A DNA stretch of 6,990 nucleotides from Leptolyngbyaceae cyanobacterium M65_K2018_010 (GTDB taxonomy: Bacteria > Cyanobacteriota > Cyanobacteriia > Phormidesmidales > Phormidesmidaceae), in assembly GCA_015295885.1 (NCBI GenBank), contig DVEE01000475.1, positions 1 through 6,990 of the forward strand, written 5' to 3'. Within the stretch, counting starts at the first letter, position 1; each line of letters starts with the position of its first letter. The notes below the pieces were generated by a model, which had not been told where the DNA came from, did not search any database, and was given only the letters and a program-made list of their open reading frames with translations. The translations under genes and the position numbers were made by a program. Positions 1-5,857 of the stretch are shown in pieces.

Positions 1-43
1 CGGCCGGAGCGGCTAGCAAAGCTTTCCAAAGAAACTTAGACAT
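1..43 (-). CDS. 5' end of a putative cyanobacterial SLH/OprB-type porin (partial, first 14 codons)
   Basis: Only the start of the gene is in the window: ATG at 43-41 reading leftward gives MSKFLWKALLAAPA, then the window ends. What is seen: a Shine-Dalgarno GAGGAG (complement of 54-59) with its GGAG core 10 nt before the ATG, followed by a short Lys-containing N-terminus leading into a hydrophobic Leu/Ala stretch, as at the front of a signal peptide. What is known: the cyanobacterial outer-membrane porins with an SLH domain plus an OprB-like barrel (SOMA / iron-uptake porin group) often start with a closely similar MSK-x-LW-x-L-x-x-x-PA pattern. The porin assignment is inference from 14 residues only. 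A different exported protein cannot be excluded, but that a real gene starts here is fairly secure. The long non-coding region upstream would be its promoter and leader. Confidence 0.6.
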   Translation of the reverse strand, partial: MSKFLWKALLAAPA

Positions 44-527
44 GTGTTTTTCTCTCCTCACACCTTTGTAAATCAGGCTTTTAGCCCATTTCTGGATGTA
101 ACTTAAGCCATCTGGGCTAACTTTAGCCGGATGCTTTAGTCAGAAAAAACATCTGGGGATACAAATCCCTTTAGCTTTGTGCTGCTAGGGTTACACCTCT
201 ATCCAAAAAGACTACCCCAACAAGGGTAGGTGGGGCGTAAACGGTGAGTTAAGGATAGGTAAAGCGAAAAATCAGGGAAAATTAAGTCTTGTCAGAAAAA
301 TTGGATCCAGGCTCTAACCCTTGAGGTTTAGTGGGCTTGACTGGTCTTTGAGCTGGCTCATGACCAAGCCCCCAGGCCGGGGGGCCACCCCCTCCACCCC
401 CAACCGCATCTTCTATTTAATTGCACCCACCTATTGACCGATGGGCCGGGGAGTTCACTTCCTGGGGATCTAGGCCGAGGCCCAAGGTCCAGAACTCAGC
501 ATGGGAATCGTTAGCGCCAAAAAAAAA
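44..527. other. Intergenic region between the divergent porin-like gene and the tRNA; no gene seen
   Basis: I find no convincing coding sequence in either direction. The first roughly 300 bases are AT-richer than the genes and hold several short dyads: a TTAGCC/GGCTAA cluster at 76-128, GGGAT-ACAA-ATCCC at 156-169, and CTACCC-CAACAA-GGGTAG at 212-229. A second, GC-rich part carries a GCCCCC/GGGGGC hairpin at 368-385 and C-rich tracts to about 401. None has a clear terminator tract. Most of this is probably regulatory sequence and 5' leader of the leftward gene, but I cannot place a confident promoter for it. Confidence 0.5.
76..128 (-). promoter_or_regulatory. Cluster of TTAGCC/GGCTAA dyads upstream of the porin-like gene
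   Basis: The hexamer TTAGCC occurs at 81-86 and 123-128, its complement GGCTAA at 115-120, and a one-base variant TTAAGCC at 103-109. Positions 115-128 form a perfect dyad (GGCTAA, two bases, TTAGCC). TTAGCCCA at 81-88 can also pair with TGGGCTAA at 113-120, so two alternative hairpins share the central copy. The cluster lies 33-85 nt before the leftward ATG at 43. That position suits either an operator or a structured 5' leader. No known family of site is recognised, and the function is inference. Confidence 0.35.
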
Positions 528-557
528 TTGTTAACCCTGAACCTTTATCGCTATACT
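528..557 (+). promoter_or_regulatory. Sigma-70-type promoter of the initiator tRNA
   Basis: A -35 element TTGTTA (528-533) and a -10 element TATACT (552-557) are separated by 18 bp. The predicted transcription start falls at about 563-565, only a few bases before the mature tRNA begins at 569, as usual for a short tRNA leader. An A9 run (519-527) lies directly upstream and could act as an UP-like element. Confidence 0.75.
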
Positions 558-568
558 AGATAGGCCGA

Positions 569-645
<77 letters not shown>

Positions 646-650
646 AATGA

Positions 651-681
651 AAGGCTCTCAGGGAAACCTGGGGGCTTTTTT
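651..681 (+). terminator. Rho-independent terminator of the tRNA gene
   Basis: A continuous 12-bp stem with a few G-T pairs (651-662 with 667-678) is closed by a GAAA tetraloop (663-666) and ends in six T (676-681). It begins five bases after the tRNA CCA end. It also shows that the reading frame open from 619 is not translated over this stretch, so the next gene starts downstream. Confidence 0.9.
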
Positions 682-682
682 G

Positions 683-711
683 TTGATAGCCTGGGAGAAG
701 ACCTTGATACC
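683..711 (+). promoter_or_regulatory. Possible promoter of the transporter gene (weak)
   Basis: TTGATA (683-688, 5 of 6 to the -35 consensus) is followed after 17 bp by GATACC (706-711, 3 of 6 to the -10 consensus). If used, transcription would begin at about 717-719, exactly at the ATG at 718, giving a leaderless message. The -10 is poor, so read-through from the tRNA is the main alternative. Confidence 0.22.
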
Positions 712-717
712 CCTCCT

Positions 718-1566
718 ATGGATCATCGCCAGCGATCGCTCCTCCAGGTACACACAGCCGTGTTTTTGTTTGGGTTGGCGGGTCTGTTTGGTAAGCTGCT
801 CGACTGGCCAGCCACGGTCATTGTGCTGGGGCGCACTGGACTGGCGGCTTTAGCCCTAGGGGGGTGGTTGGGTTGGCGACGAGTTGGCCTGCGCCCTGGC
901 CTAGGGCAGGAGCTGGTGGGACTGGCCCTGCTGGGGATGCTGCTGGCCTTTCACTGGGTCAGCTTTTTCCGTAGCATTCAGCTTTCGACGGTAGCGATTG
1001 GGTTGCTGACCTTTTCGAGTTTTCCGGTGTTTGTAACCCTGCTAGAGCCATTGCTGTTTGCCTCAGGTTGGCGCTGGCAAGATGGTGCGATCGCCCTGAC
1101 GGTAGTTTTGGGGGTGGCTCTGGTGGTGCCGAGCTACCGGCTGGGCTCAGCCATGACCCTAGGCGCCCTTTGGGGGTTACTGTCGGGGCTTTCCTTTGCT
1201 TTATTGCAATTGCTCAACAAGGGATATCGGCAACGGCATTCAGCCCTCACCATCGCTTTTTATCAAAACCTGTTTGCCTTTTTAAGCTTGGCGCTGGTTA
1301 GCCCCTGGGCTACGGTGACGCCCAGTTTAGGGGATCTGGGTTGGCTGATCATCCTCGGAGTTGGCTGTACGGCCCTGGCCCATACTCTGTTTATAGAGAG
1401 TTTGGCGGTGCTGCGTACCCAGGTCGCCAGTGTGATTAGTGGCCTGGAGCCGGTTTATGGCATTGCCCTGGCGGCCCTAGTGTTGGGCGAAATGCCTACC
1501 TCTCGAACGCTGCTGGGAGGGCTATTGATTGTTGGAGCCACCACCCTGGCCAGTTGGGAAGGGTAG
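718..1566 (+). CDS. EamA-family DMT superfamily transporter
   Basis: A 282-residue integral inner-membrane protein of the drug/metabolite transporter superfamily; family members export amino acids or other small metabolites, and the substrate here cannot be told. About ten hydrophobic helices are arranged as two EamA repeats: residues ~10-137 (with HWVSFFRSIQLSTVAIG at 79-95 and a Pro/Glu end of helix near 103-111) and ~145-280. The second repeat has the typical run of a helix (FIESLAVLRTQVASVIS, 225-241), a conserved SGLEPVYG (241-248), LGEMP at 256-260 and a final helix. Length and topology match a full DMT protein. I chose ATG 718 over the in-frame ATG 619, which lies inside the tRNA and would require translation through its terminator. 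There is no close Shine-Dalgarno; a GGGAGAAG at 693-700 is too distant to be convincing. It is convergent with the next gene, 14 bp apart. Confidence 0.9.
   Translation: MDHRQRSLLQVHTAVFLFGLAGLFGKLLDWPATVIVLGRTGLAALALGGWLGWRRVGLRPGLGQELVGLALLGMLLAFHWVSFFRSIQLSTVAIGLLTFSSFPVFVTLLEPLLFASGWRWQDGAIALTVVLGVALVVPSYRLGSAMTLGALWGLLSGLSFALLQLLNKGYRQRHSALTIAFYQNLFAFLSLALVSPWATVTPSLGDLGWLIILGVGCTALAHTLFIESLAVLRTQVASVISGLEPVYGIALAALVLGEMPTSRTLLGGLLIVGATTLASWEG
732..739. repeat. HIP1 palindrome GCGATCGC (first of eight)
   Basis: Exact copies are at 732-739, 1087-1094, 2290-2297, 3495-3502, 3808-3815, 5641-5648, 6260-6267 and 6925-6932. Eight in about 7 kb is far above the roughly one per 65 kb expected by chance for an 8-mer. 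HIP1 enrichment is a known cyanobacterial genome signature and is the best evidence for the host lineage. Seven copies are inside intact genes, one (3495) is intergenic, and none falls in the 1-700 region. Confidence 0.95.
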
Positions 1567-1576
1567 GGTAGCCCTA
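1564..1576. terminator. Small dyad between two convergent genes (possible bidirectional terminator)
   Basis: TAGGG-TAG-CCCTA forms a perfect 5-bp hairpin in the 14-bp space between the convergent genes, and its first bases are the transporter stop codon. No T tract follows on either strand, so intrinsic termination would be weak. Confidence 0.25.
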
Positions 1577-1580
1577 TGAC

Positions 1581-2378
1581 TTAGCGGCTGTGTAGGACCT
1601 CACTCACCCAAGCTTGATCCTCTGCCAATAGGGCGGGTGGGGGCACAGGAGCTTGATAATCTACCCGCAGGTCATAGCCACTGCGGTCATAAATTCCGTT
1701 AACCAGCGGTTGCAAATCAACCATGACCTGCTCGGCGGTGGCCTTGAGCGGTAGCGGAAATTCAGGAATCGGGTCTTGTAGCGTGAATTCGTATAAGTCT
1801 GCCCGAGGGCGACACTCTGACCGACTCACCAAAATCCGATACCGGCCTATTGATGTTGACTCCCGATCTACGGGGTGCATCGCCATTGGGTCGTAGGCCC
1901 GCAGCAAATCAATTTCAACCAGGTGGGAAGCACTCCCCAGGATCGCTTGTCGCTTTGCGTTATAAATCCGGCGTCCTTCCCCCGGGCGCTTATTCATGGG
2001 TGATAAGACCTCAACCACTGTAATCACCGCATCACTACCGGTTTCCCGAATTTCCAAGTAGCGCTCTTTGACTTCTCGGGGCATGGGTAAAATCACCGCC
2101 TGGGGCCGCACTGTAGTGGCCATCCTAGGGCCAGCGGGCTCAGGGTTAACCGAGGCAACCGGCCCGGCAGTAGACAATACAACTGCATCTGGAACCCCCA
2201 CCAGTAATTCCTCGTTGGCGTTATCTATGTAGGTACGAATTTCTACCGCCACATAGTATTTTGGCAGTAGGCGAGGGGCCAGGGCATCGGCGATCGCGAC
2301 AATCAAACGGCTGTGAAACTCTGGCCAAAAGATGGCCTGCTCTAAGTAAGGATCCATACCTGGAAAGGGGGATGCCAT
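1581..2378 (-). CDS. DUF4058 family protein
   Basis: A 265-residue, apparently soluble protein of a family common in cyanobacteria and of unknown function. The start is fixed by the family signature: it opens with MASPFPGMDPYLE directly at ATG 2378. An upstream TTG extension to 2498 adds 40 residues unlike the family, so it is rejected. The central block has VPDAVV (62-67), then VVEVLSPMNK (121-130), K142 within an IYNAKR stretch, and SHLVEIDLLR (151-160). This D...E-x-L-S-P...K arrangement resembles the catalytic core of Uma2/PD-(D/E)XK-like nucleases; that parallel is my inference, not an established activity. No signal peptide or membrane segment is visible. The tail (~240-265) is a Pro-rich stretch and a short helix. 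Length is normal for the family. No clear Shine-Dalgarno precedes the start. Confidence 0.9.
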   Translation of the reverse strand: MASPFPGMDPYLEQAIFWPEFHSRLIVAIADALAPRLLPKYYVAVEIRTYIDNANEELLVGVPDAVVLSTAGPVASVNPEPAGPRMATTVRPQAVILPMPREVKERYLEIRETGSDAVITVVEVLSPMNKRPGEGRRIYNAKRQAILGSASHLVEIDLLRAYDPMAMHPVDRESTSIGRYRILVSRSECRPRADLYEFTLQDPIPEFPLPLKATAEQVMVDLQPLVNGIYDRSGYDLRVDYQAPVPPPALLAEDQAWVSEVLHSR

Positions 2379-2516
2379 TGCTGGGTCTGGAATAGGGGTT
2401 CCCCCAATTTTAGCGGACTGCTCTGAGCCTTCTGGCCGGTGGCCTACCCCTCTAACCCAGCCTGCGAGCAACCGGCTGCTGCGGGCCAGTGGATACAAAC
2501 CTGCTGCATCTTCTGA

Positions 2517-2536
2517 AGAATGTCGTAGAATGTCGT
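2517..2536. repeat. Tandem 10-bp direct repeat (AGAATGTCGT x2)
   Basis: Two exact adjacent copies, 2517-2526 and 2527-2536, lie between the DUF202 and DUF4058 genes, about 140 bp before the DUF4058 start. This could be a slipped duplication or paired half-sites; nothing more can be said. Confidence 0.6.
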
Positions 2537-2552
2537 GCCTCGCCGTGGCTTC

Positions 2553-2966
2553 TCAAGTGCCCAGGGAGCGAATTAAAACACCCAGAAAACTCATTAACCC
2601 CACCAGGAGGAGGGCCAACCCCACCCGTTCAGCGGTGGCGGAGTTGATGTAGGTGTAGCGATTGGCCTGAATGCGTCTGACAATTTGCCGGTGATCCCTT
2701 AGGGCGGCGGCCATGGCAAAAATGCCAATGGCAATGAAGGCCAGCCCCACCAGGCTAGAGAAATGATGGGGATTAATTCTCAGCCCTGGGCGAATTCCCT
2801 CGATGGTTTTGACAATGGTCGGGATGCCAAAGCCAAAACCAATCAGAGATAGGGAGGTGCGAATCCAGGCCATGAGGGTGCGATCGGCAGCGGCGCGGGT
2901 GCGTTCCTTGGCCAGTTCGTTGGCCAAATTGTAGGGCGGATTGGGATCGGGGTCTGAGGGCGGCAT
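2553..2966 (-). CDS. DUF202 (YidH-like) small membrane protein
   Basis: A 137-residue membrane protein of the DUF202/YidH family, whose function is not established. The family signature is clear: LAKERTRAAADRTLMAWIRT at residues 18-37, containing the R-T...A-x-x-RT-x-x-AW-x-R pattern, runs straight into the first hydrophobic segment (~38-54, rich in Gly/Phe). Second and third membrane segments lie at about 70-89 and 114-133, separated by a basic loop (RDHRQIVRRIQ, ~90-100). The N-terminus is Pro/Asp-rich and probably disordered. I use ATG 2966; an in-frame TTG at 3008 would add 14 Pro-rich residues and cannot be excluded. Neither start has a good Shine-Dalgarno. It shares its strand with DUF4058, but the 174-bp gap gives no strong case for an operon. 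Confidence 0.85.
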   Translation of the reverse strand: MPPSDPDPNPPYNLANELAKERTRAAADRTLMAWIRTSLSLIGFGFGIPTIVKTIEGIRPGLRINPHHFSSLVGLAFIAIGIFAMAAALRDHRQIVRRIQANRYTYINSATAERVGLALLLVGLMSFLGVLIRSLGT

Positions 2967-3017
2967 GGGTGAAGGCTCTAACTTGGGGGGATCAAGTGGG
3001 GGGATCAATAGGACGGA

Positions 3018-3035
3018 AGAATAGAGAGAATAGAG
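3018..3035. repeat. Tandem 9-bp direct repeat (AGAATAGAG x2) upstream of the DUF202 gene
   Basis: Two exact adjacent copies, 3018-3026 and 3027-3035. Read on the minus strand each copy contains TATTCT, which matches the -10 consensus at 4 of 6 positions and could give a leader of roughly 45 nt to ATG 2966. No matching -35 was found, so promoter use is speculative. Confidence 0.45.
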
Positions 3036-3112
3036 TATTGGCCTCAGACTCTCCTCAGCCTTCGAGGCTAGGGATGCACTAGCTCTACTGAGCGGAGGGG
3101 CATCTTGAACAG

Positions 3113-3444
3113 ATGGCTGCCCTGCGGCAAATGGCGATTAAGTTGTCGATGGAACCCCCTTGGATGGTCGTAGACATGGTCAGTCCTTACCGAAATCAGA
3201 ATGAGGCGAACTATCGACGAGATTACCTGGACGAGCGTCAGCAGTATGAGCAGCGGGGTATCCCTGAGTCCTGGATTGTGGATCCGACTGGGGGGAAGTA
3301 ACGGTGCTGGTTATGGTGGACGGTCATTATCAGGAAGCGGTTTTTCAAGGAGATGACGTCCTTATTTCGTCGGTATTCCCGGCGTTCAAGCTAAGCGCCG
3401 CTGCGATTGTGAACCTAGGGAGTGAGCCGCCATATTCGATATGA
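3113..3444 (+). pseudogene. Uma2-family (DUF820) putative endonuclease, truncated and frameshifted
   Basis: The first frame (3113-3301) encodes the middle of a Uma2 protein: PPWMVVDMVSP, a Tyr/Arg-rich stretch, then YEQRGIPESWIVDPTGG. It stops at TAA 3299-3301. After a shift by one base the homologous C-terminus continues: EVTVLVMVDGHYQEAV, then DDVLISSVFPAFKLSAAAIV, ending at TGA 3442-3444. The break coincides with a run of six G (3290-3295); one more G would restore a single frame reading DPTGGEVTVL. The N-terminal half of a normal ~190-residue Uma2 protein is absent, because the frame opens only at 3092 after a stop. The usual Glu of the VVEVxSP motif is Asp here, and the usual Lys of the DKR/EKR motif is Glu (LDER). 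Uma2 proteins have a PD-(D/E)XK-like fold and are abundant in cyanobacteria; this copy looks inactive. Confidence 0.85.
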
Positions 3445-3514
3445 ATGGCTGATGGGAGCGGGCTGTGGGGTATGCCATAGCCAGAGCTAGTAGTGCGATC
3501 GCAGGCTTTGACAG

Positions 3515-3543
3515 AAAGGGAACCTGGCCCCTAGGGCCTACCC
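3515..3543 (-). terminator. Possible terminator downstream of the DUF1254/DUF1214 gene
   Basis: Read on the minus strand, GGG-TA-GGCCC-TAG-GGGCC-AGGTT-CCC is followed by TTTCTGT. The inner 5-bp GC stem has a 3-nt loop and an imperfect outer GGG/CCC extension; the T tract is only three bases before a C. It lies about 70 bp past the stop codon. It is plausible but weak. Confidence 0.3.
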
Positions 3544-3615
3544 AGAACTAGGTGAATATTGGGTGAATCTTTCCCAACGCCATTGACCGCAGCTAGCTGT
3601 TAGTTATGGGGGCGC

Positions 3616-4953
3616 CTAGACTCGCTGAATCGGCGGGGGCGCCCAACGGCCATCCAGGGCCTCGGCTTTAGGGGCGTATAGGCGCATGGTCAACCCCAGC
3701 AGCCCCTGGGCGGGAGCGGGCAGCCAGTTCGATTCTTTATCGGCCCCGGGCGATGGGTGCTGGATGTAGATATCTAAGGAGCCATCGGCGTTGTAGGTGA
3801 GGGCATCGCGATCGCCAATGGCGAAGCGATTTAACGGATTAGCCACCTGGAAACCATCGGCGTCATACATCGTAATTGACCAAAACGCCTCCACGGGCGG
3901 AATCGTGGCCTTATCGAAGTGAATCACATAGGTTTTGGCCCCATCCATGGGTTGGCCGTCGGCATCGGCTACGTTTAGCGGGTAAATGGCATCCTCCGGT
4001 TGATTGGCCCCGAGGCCAACCATGGCGACAATCGCCCGCTTCAGGTAGTAGTTTCCGTAGACGCCCATGGTGTCGGTATTCATCTGCCAGCCGTTGACCA
4101 CGCGGGCTAGGGTGGGCAGCTTGGCATACATCAGCTTGAGGCCATCGACCACGGCCTGCTCTAGCCCGGCTTTCACCGCAGGAGCAGCGCTGTCAAAGTC
4201 AAAACTCTGGCCAGGGACAAAGCCAAGGCGGCCCAGGCGGGCGATCGTAGACCAGTCGGTAATGTGGGGAGGATGAAGTTTCAATAATTCTGCCCCATAG
4301 CTAAAGTACTGGGCGGCGGTCATGGTGTTCACCTGGGTCAGCGGTGGCGTTGTCATATCCACCGTGGGGTCAATCGCCGCCTGCACCGGCTGTACCGGCT
4401 GCCCCCACTGAGATAGGGGCGTGATCCTATAGCCATCTTGCACCTGGCCAACGGCGGCGTAGTCCGCAGGGCCATTGGTTTGGGTGCGCCCGATAATCCA
4501 CACATAGGGGGTTGGGGCCTCAATGGGCTGTACACCTTCGGGCAAAGTGCCGTTCCATCCCTGCGGCACCACCCCAAAGTTGGCCGCCGCTGTGCCGCTG
4601 GTGCGTTTGCCGGGCACCGCAAACACGTCAGACCACATATCCAGCATCGGCAACAGATAGTAGCGCCCGTTGGTATCTGGGGCAGACACAATCATGGGCT
4701 CTTGGGTGAGATCGAGCCAGGCGCTAGAGTAGAGGGTATCAAAGTTGGGCCGCACCACTTCGCGAAAGTCAGCGGGGGGGAAGGCCCGCAGGTGGTGAAA
4801 GGCATTCATGGGACCCATGCCGGGTTTCGCACCGGGGGCACAGTTAGTGGTAATGCGCCGGGTGACATCCATGGTAATCAGGGAATAGAGGTAGTGGTAA
4901 GCCTCGATGCCAATTGCGTAGGCCTCGGTTTGGCCGATGGTTTGAGCGTTCAT
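3616..4953 (-). CDS. DUF1254/DUF1214 domain-containing protein
   Basis: A 445-residue protein with both domains in the usual order. The DUF1254 part (~45-180) has RPNFDTLYSSAWLDL at 68-82, APDTNGRYYLLPMLDMWSDV at 91-110 and GKRTSG at 115-120. The DUF1214 part (~335-430) has FWSITMYDADGF at 357-368, NPLNRFAIGDRD at 372-383, YNADGSLDIYIQ at 387-398 and NWLPAP at 409-414. Family function is not established, although members often lie near hydrolase and sulfatase genes. Start choice: ATG 4953 is preceded by GGAGA five bases upstream (complement of 4959-4963), the clearest ribosome binding site on this strand; a GTG extension to 5052 adds an unrelated basic/Pro-rich leader. Many relatives have a signal peptide; none is visible here, which suggests a cytoplasmic form. 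It is on the same strand as the sulfatase and membrane protein but lies 320 bp further on. Confidence 0.92.
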   Translation of the reverse strand: MNAQTIGQTEAYAIGIEAYHYLYSLITMDVTRRITTNCAPGAKPGMGPMNAFHHLRAFPPADFREVVRPNFDTLYSSAWLDLTQEPMIVSAPDTNGRYYLLPMLDMWSDVFAVPGKRTSGTAAANFGVVPQGWNGTLPEGVQPIEAPTPYVWIIGRTQTNGPADYAAVGQVQDGYRITPLSQWGQPVQPVQAAIDPTVDMTTPPLTQVNTMTAAQYFSYGAELLKLHPPHITDWSTIARLGRLGFVPGQSFDFDSAAPAVKAGLEQAVVDGLKLMYAKLPTLARVVNGWQMNTDTMGVYGNYYLKRAIVAMVGLGANQPEDAIYPLNVADADGQPMDGAKTYVIHFDKATIPPVEAFWSITMYDADGFQVANPLNRFAIGDRDALTYNADGSLDIYIQHPSPGADKESNWLPAPAQGLLGLTMRLYAPKAEALDGRWAPPPIQRV

Positions 4954-4963
4954 TTTTTTCTCC
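4954..4963 (-). promoter_or_regulatory. Ribosome binding site that decides the DUF1254/DUF1214 start
   Basis: On the minus strand GGAGA (complement of 4959-4963) is followed by five A and then ATG at 4953. Strong match and ideal spacing make this start clearly better than the upstream GTG at 5052. Confidence 0.8.
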
Positions 4964-5056
4964 GGTAAGGTGTAGGGTAACGGTTCAGGGCTGGGCTCAA
5001 GCGGTGGTGCAGCGAACTGCTTAAGCCATAGGGGGCACTTTCGTCTTCTCACTCAG

Positions 5057-5197
5057 TTATTTCACCTGCTGCACCGGTGAAATGTTGTAGGTGCCCTCCA
5101 GCAAAGGCAGATGGGGCTGGTAAACTCCTAGAGGCAGGCTAAACGGCTGGCTGGAGGGAGCAGGCAGAACCCTGCTTGAATGAATTGCACAACCTCG
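5057..5197 (-). pseudogene. Degraded C-terminal fragment of a second DUF1214 gene
   Basis: A 46-codon open stretch on the minus strand ends at TAA 5059-5057. Its last 36 residues, starting at codon 5167-5165, align without gaps to residues 411-445 of the intact DUF1254/DUF1214 protein next door. The shared pattern is LPAP-x6-L-x4-Y-x-P-x4-L-(D/E)-G-x5-P-(I/V)-Q-x-V, followed by one extra Lys and the stop. I count 12 identities in 35 columns, plus several conservative changes (D/E, W/Y, I/V). No start codon and no DUF1254 or upstream DUF1214 sequence is visible in any frame up to 5273, so everything before the last strand of the domain is gone. The divergence says this was an old paralogue, not a recent copy. 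It is not expected to make a functional protein. Confidence 0.7.
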
Positions 5198-5273
5198 TTA
5201 ACGTTGTGGGTTGGCGTTGGGGTCGAGGGATTGGCCCTGGGCGACTGTCGCGGACAAGGCCGTGGGCTCTGGT

Positions 5274-5852
5274 TTATCCCCTTTGGCGGCGAGTGAGCAG
5301 GTATCCCAAGGCACCGGGAATTACCAATAAGGTAATGAGCACTGTGGTGGCTGCATCTAGACGATCTTTCAGGTGTTGGGCCGGTATTAACCCCGCCCCA
5401 ATAAATCGACTGGTGATTACCAAGGCATAGAGGCCCACGGTTAAACCGCCCAGATCTTCGAGAAAATCCTTAAGGGTTGGCAGGTTGGCTGTGGGCATGC
5501 GTCTACCAAGAATGCTCCCAGCGATGAATCCGGCCAGGCTTTGGCAGACGGCGAAGAGCCACCGCAGGTCTTGTTCGAAGGGCTCCTGGTGATTCGCCAG
5601 ATGCTCTGCCATGACGCCACCAAGGCCAATGATGGTACTGGCGATCGCACCCAGTGCCATCCACCAAAACACCTGATTGGAGAGATGGGCGCAGGACACC
5701 ACCAAACCCGCCAGCAGGATAGAGCTCACAATGGTGGCCTGAACGATTGACAGTTGAGTAATGACAACCCAGGTAATGCCCCCTCCCACCAAGGTGCCAA
5801 GGATCACCAGCAGCTTATTCTTCAGGCCTAAACTTTCGTGGAGGTTGTGCAT
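5274..5852 (-). CDS. Unrecognised integral membrane protein, coupled to the arylsulfatase gene
   Basis: A 192-residue protein of no family I recognise. Hydrophobic segments lie at about residues 13-33, 36-57, 62-84, 95-116, 134-156 and 167-187, so five or six membrane passes. The first is Gly-rich (GTLVGGGITWVV, 19-30). A longer polar loop (~117-133, ending TLKDFLEDL) lies between the fourth and fifth, and the tail is basic (TRRQRG). ATG 5852 is only 5 nt after the sulfatase stop codon, with no Shine-Dalgarno, so translation is probably coupled to the upstream gene. The context suggests a partner or accessory membrane protein of the sulfatase, or a protein sharing its regulation; this is inference. 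Codon use and HIP1 content (5641-5648) match the neighbours. Confidence 0.82.
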   Translation of the reverse strand: MHNLHESLGLKNKLLVILGTLVGGGITWVVITQLSIVQATIVSSILLAGLVVSCAHLSNQVFWWMALGAIASTIIGLGGVMAEHLANHQEPFEQDLRWLFAVCQSLAGFIAGSILGRRMPTANLPTLKDFLEDLGGLTVGLYALVITSRFIGAGLIPAQHLKDRLDAATTVLITLLVIPGALGYLLTRRQRG

Positions 5853-5857
5853 GGGCG

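Noticed and set aside
369..401. G-quadruplex on the minus strand
   Set aside because: There are only three G5 runs on that strand, and the fourth neighbour is C-rich and more likely pairs with the first run as a hairpin.
2379..2498. 40-residue N-terminal extension of the DUF4058 protein from TTG 2498
   Set aside because: The family signature (SPFPGMDPYLE) starts right after ATG 2378, and the extension is low-quality sequence with no family similarity.
4438..4968. Long plus-strand open frame (176 codons) opposite the DUF1254/DUF1214 gene
   Set aside because: It is fully antisense to a gene with clear family motifs; its protein has no recognisable pattern and reflects the GC-rich codon use of the real gene.
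4954..5052. 33-residue extension of the DUF1254/DUF1214 protein from GTG 5052 as a signal peptide
   Set aside because: It has no hydrophobic core, and the strong GGAGA site before ATG 4953 lies inside it.
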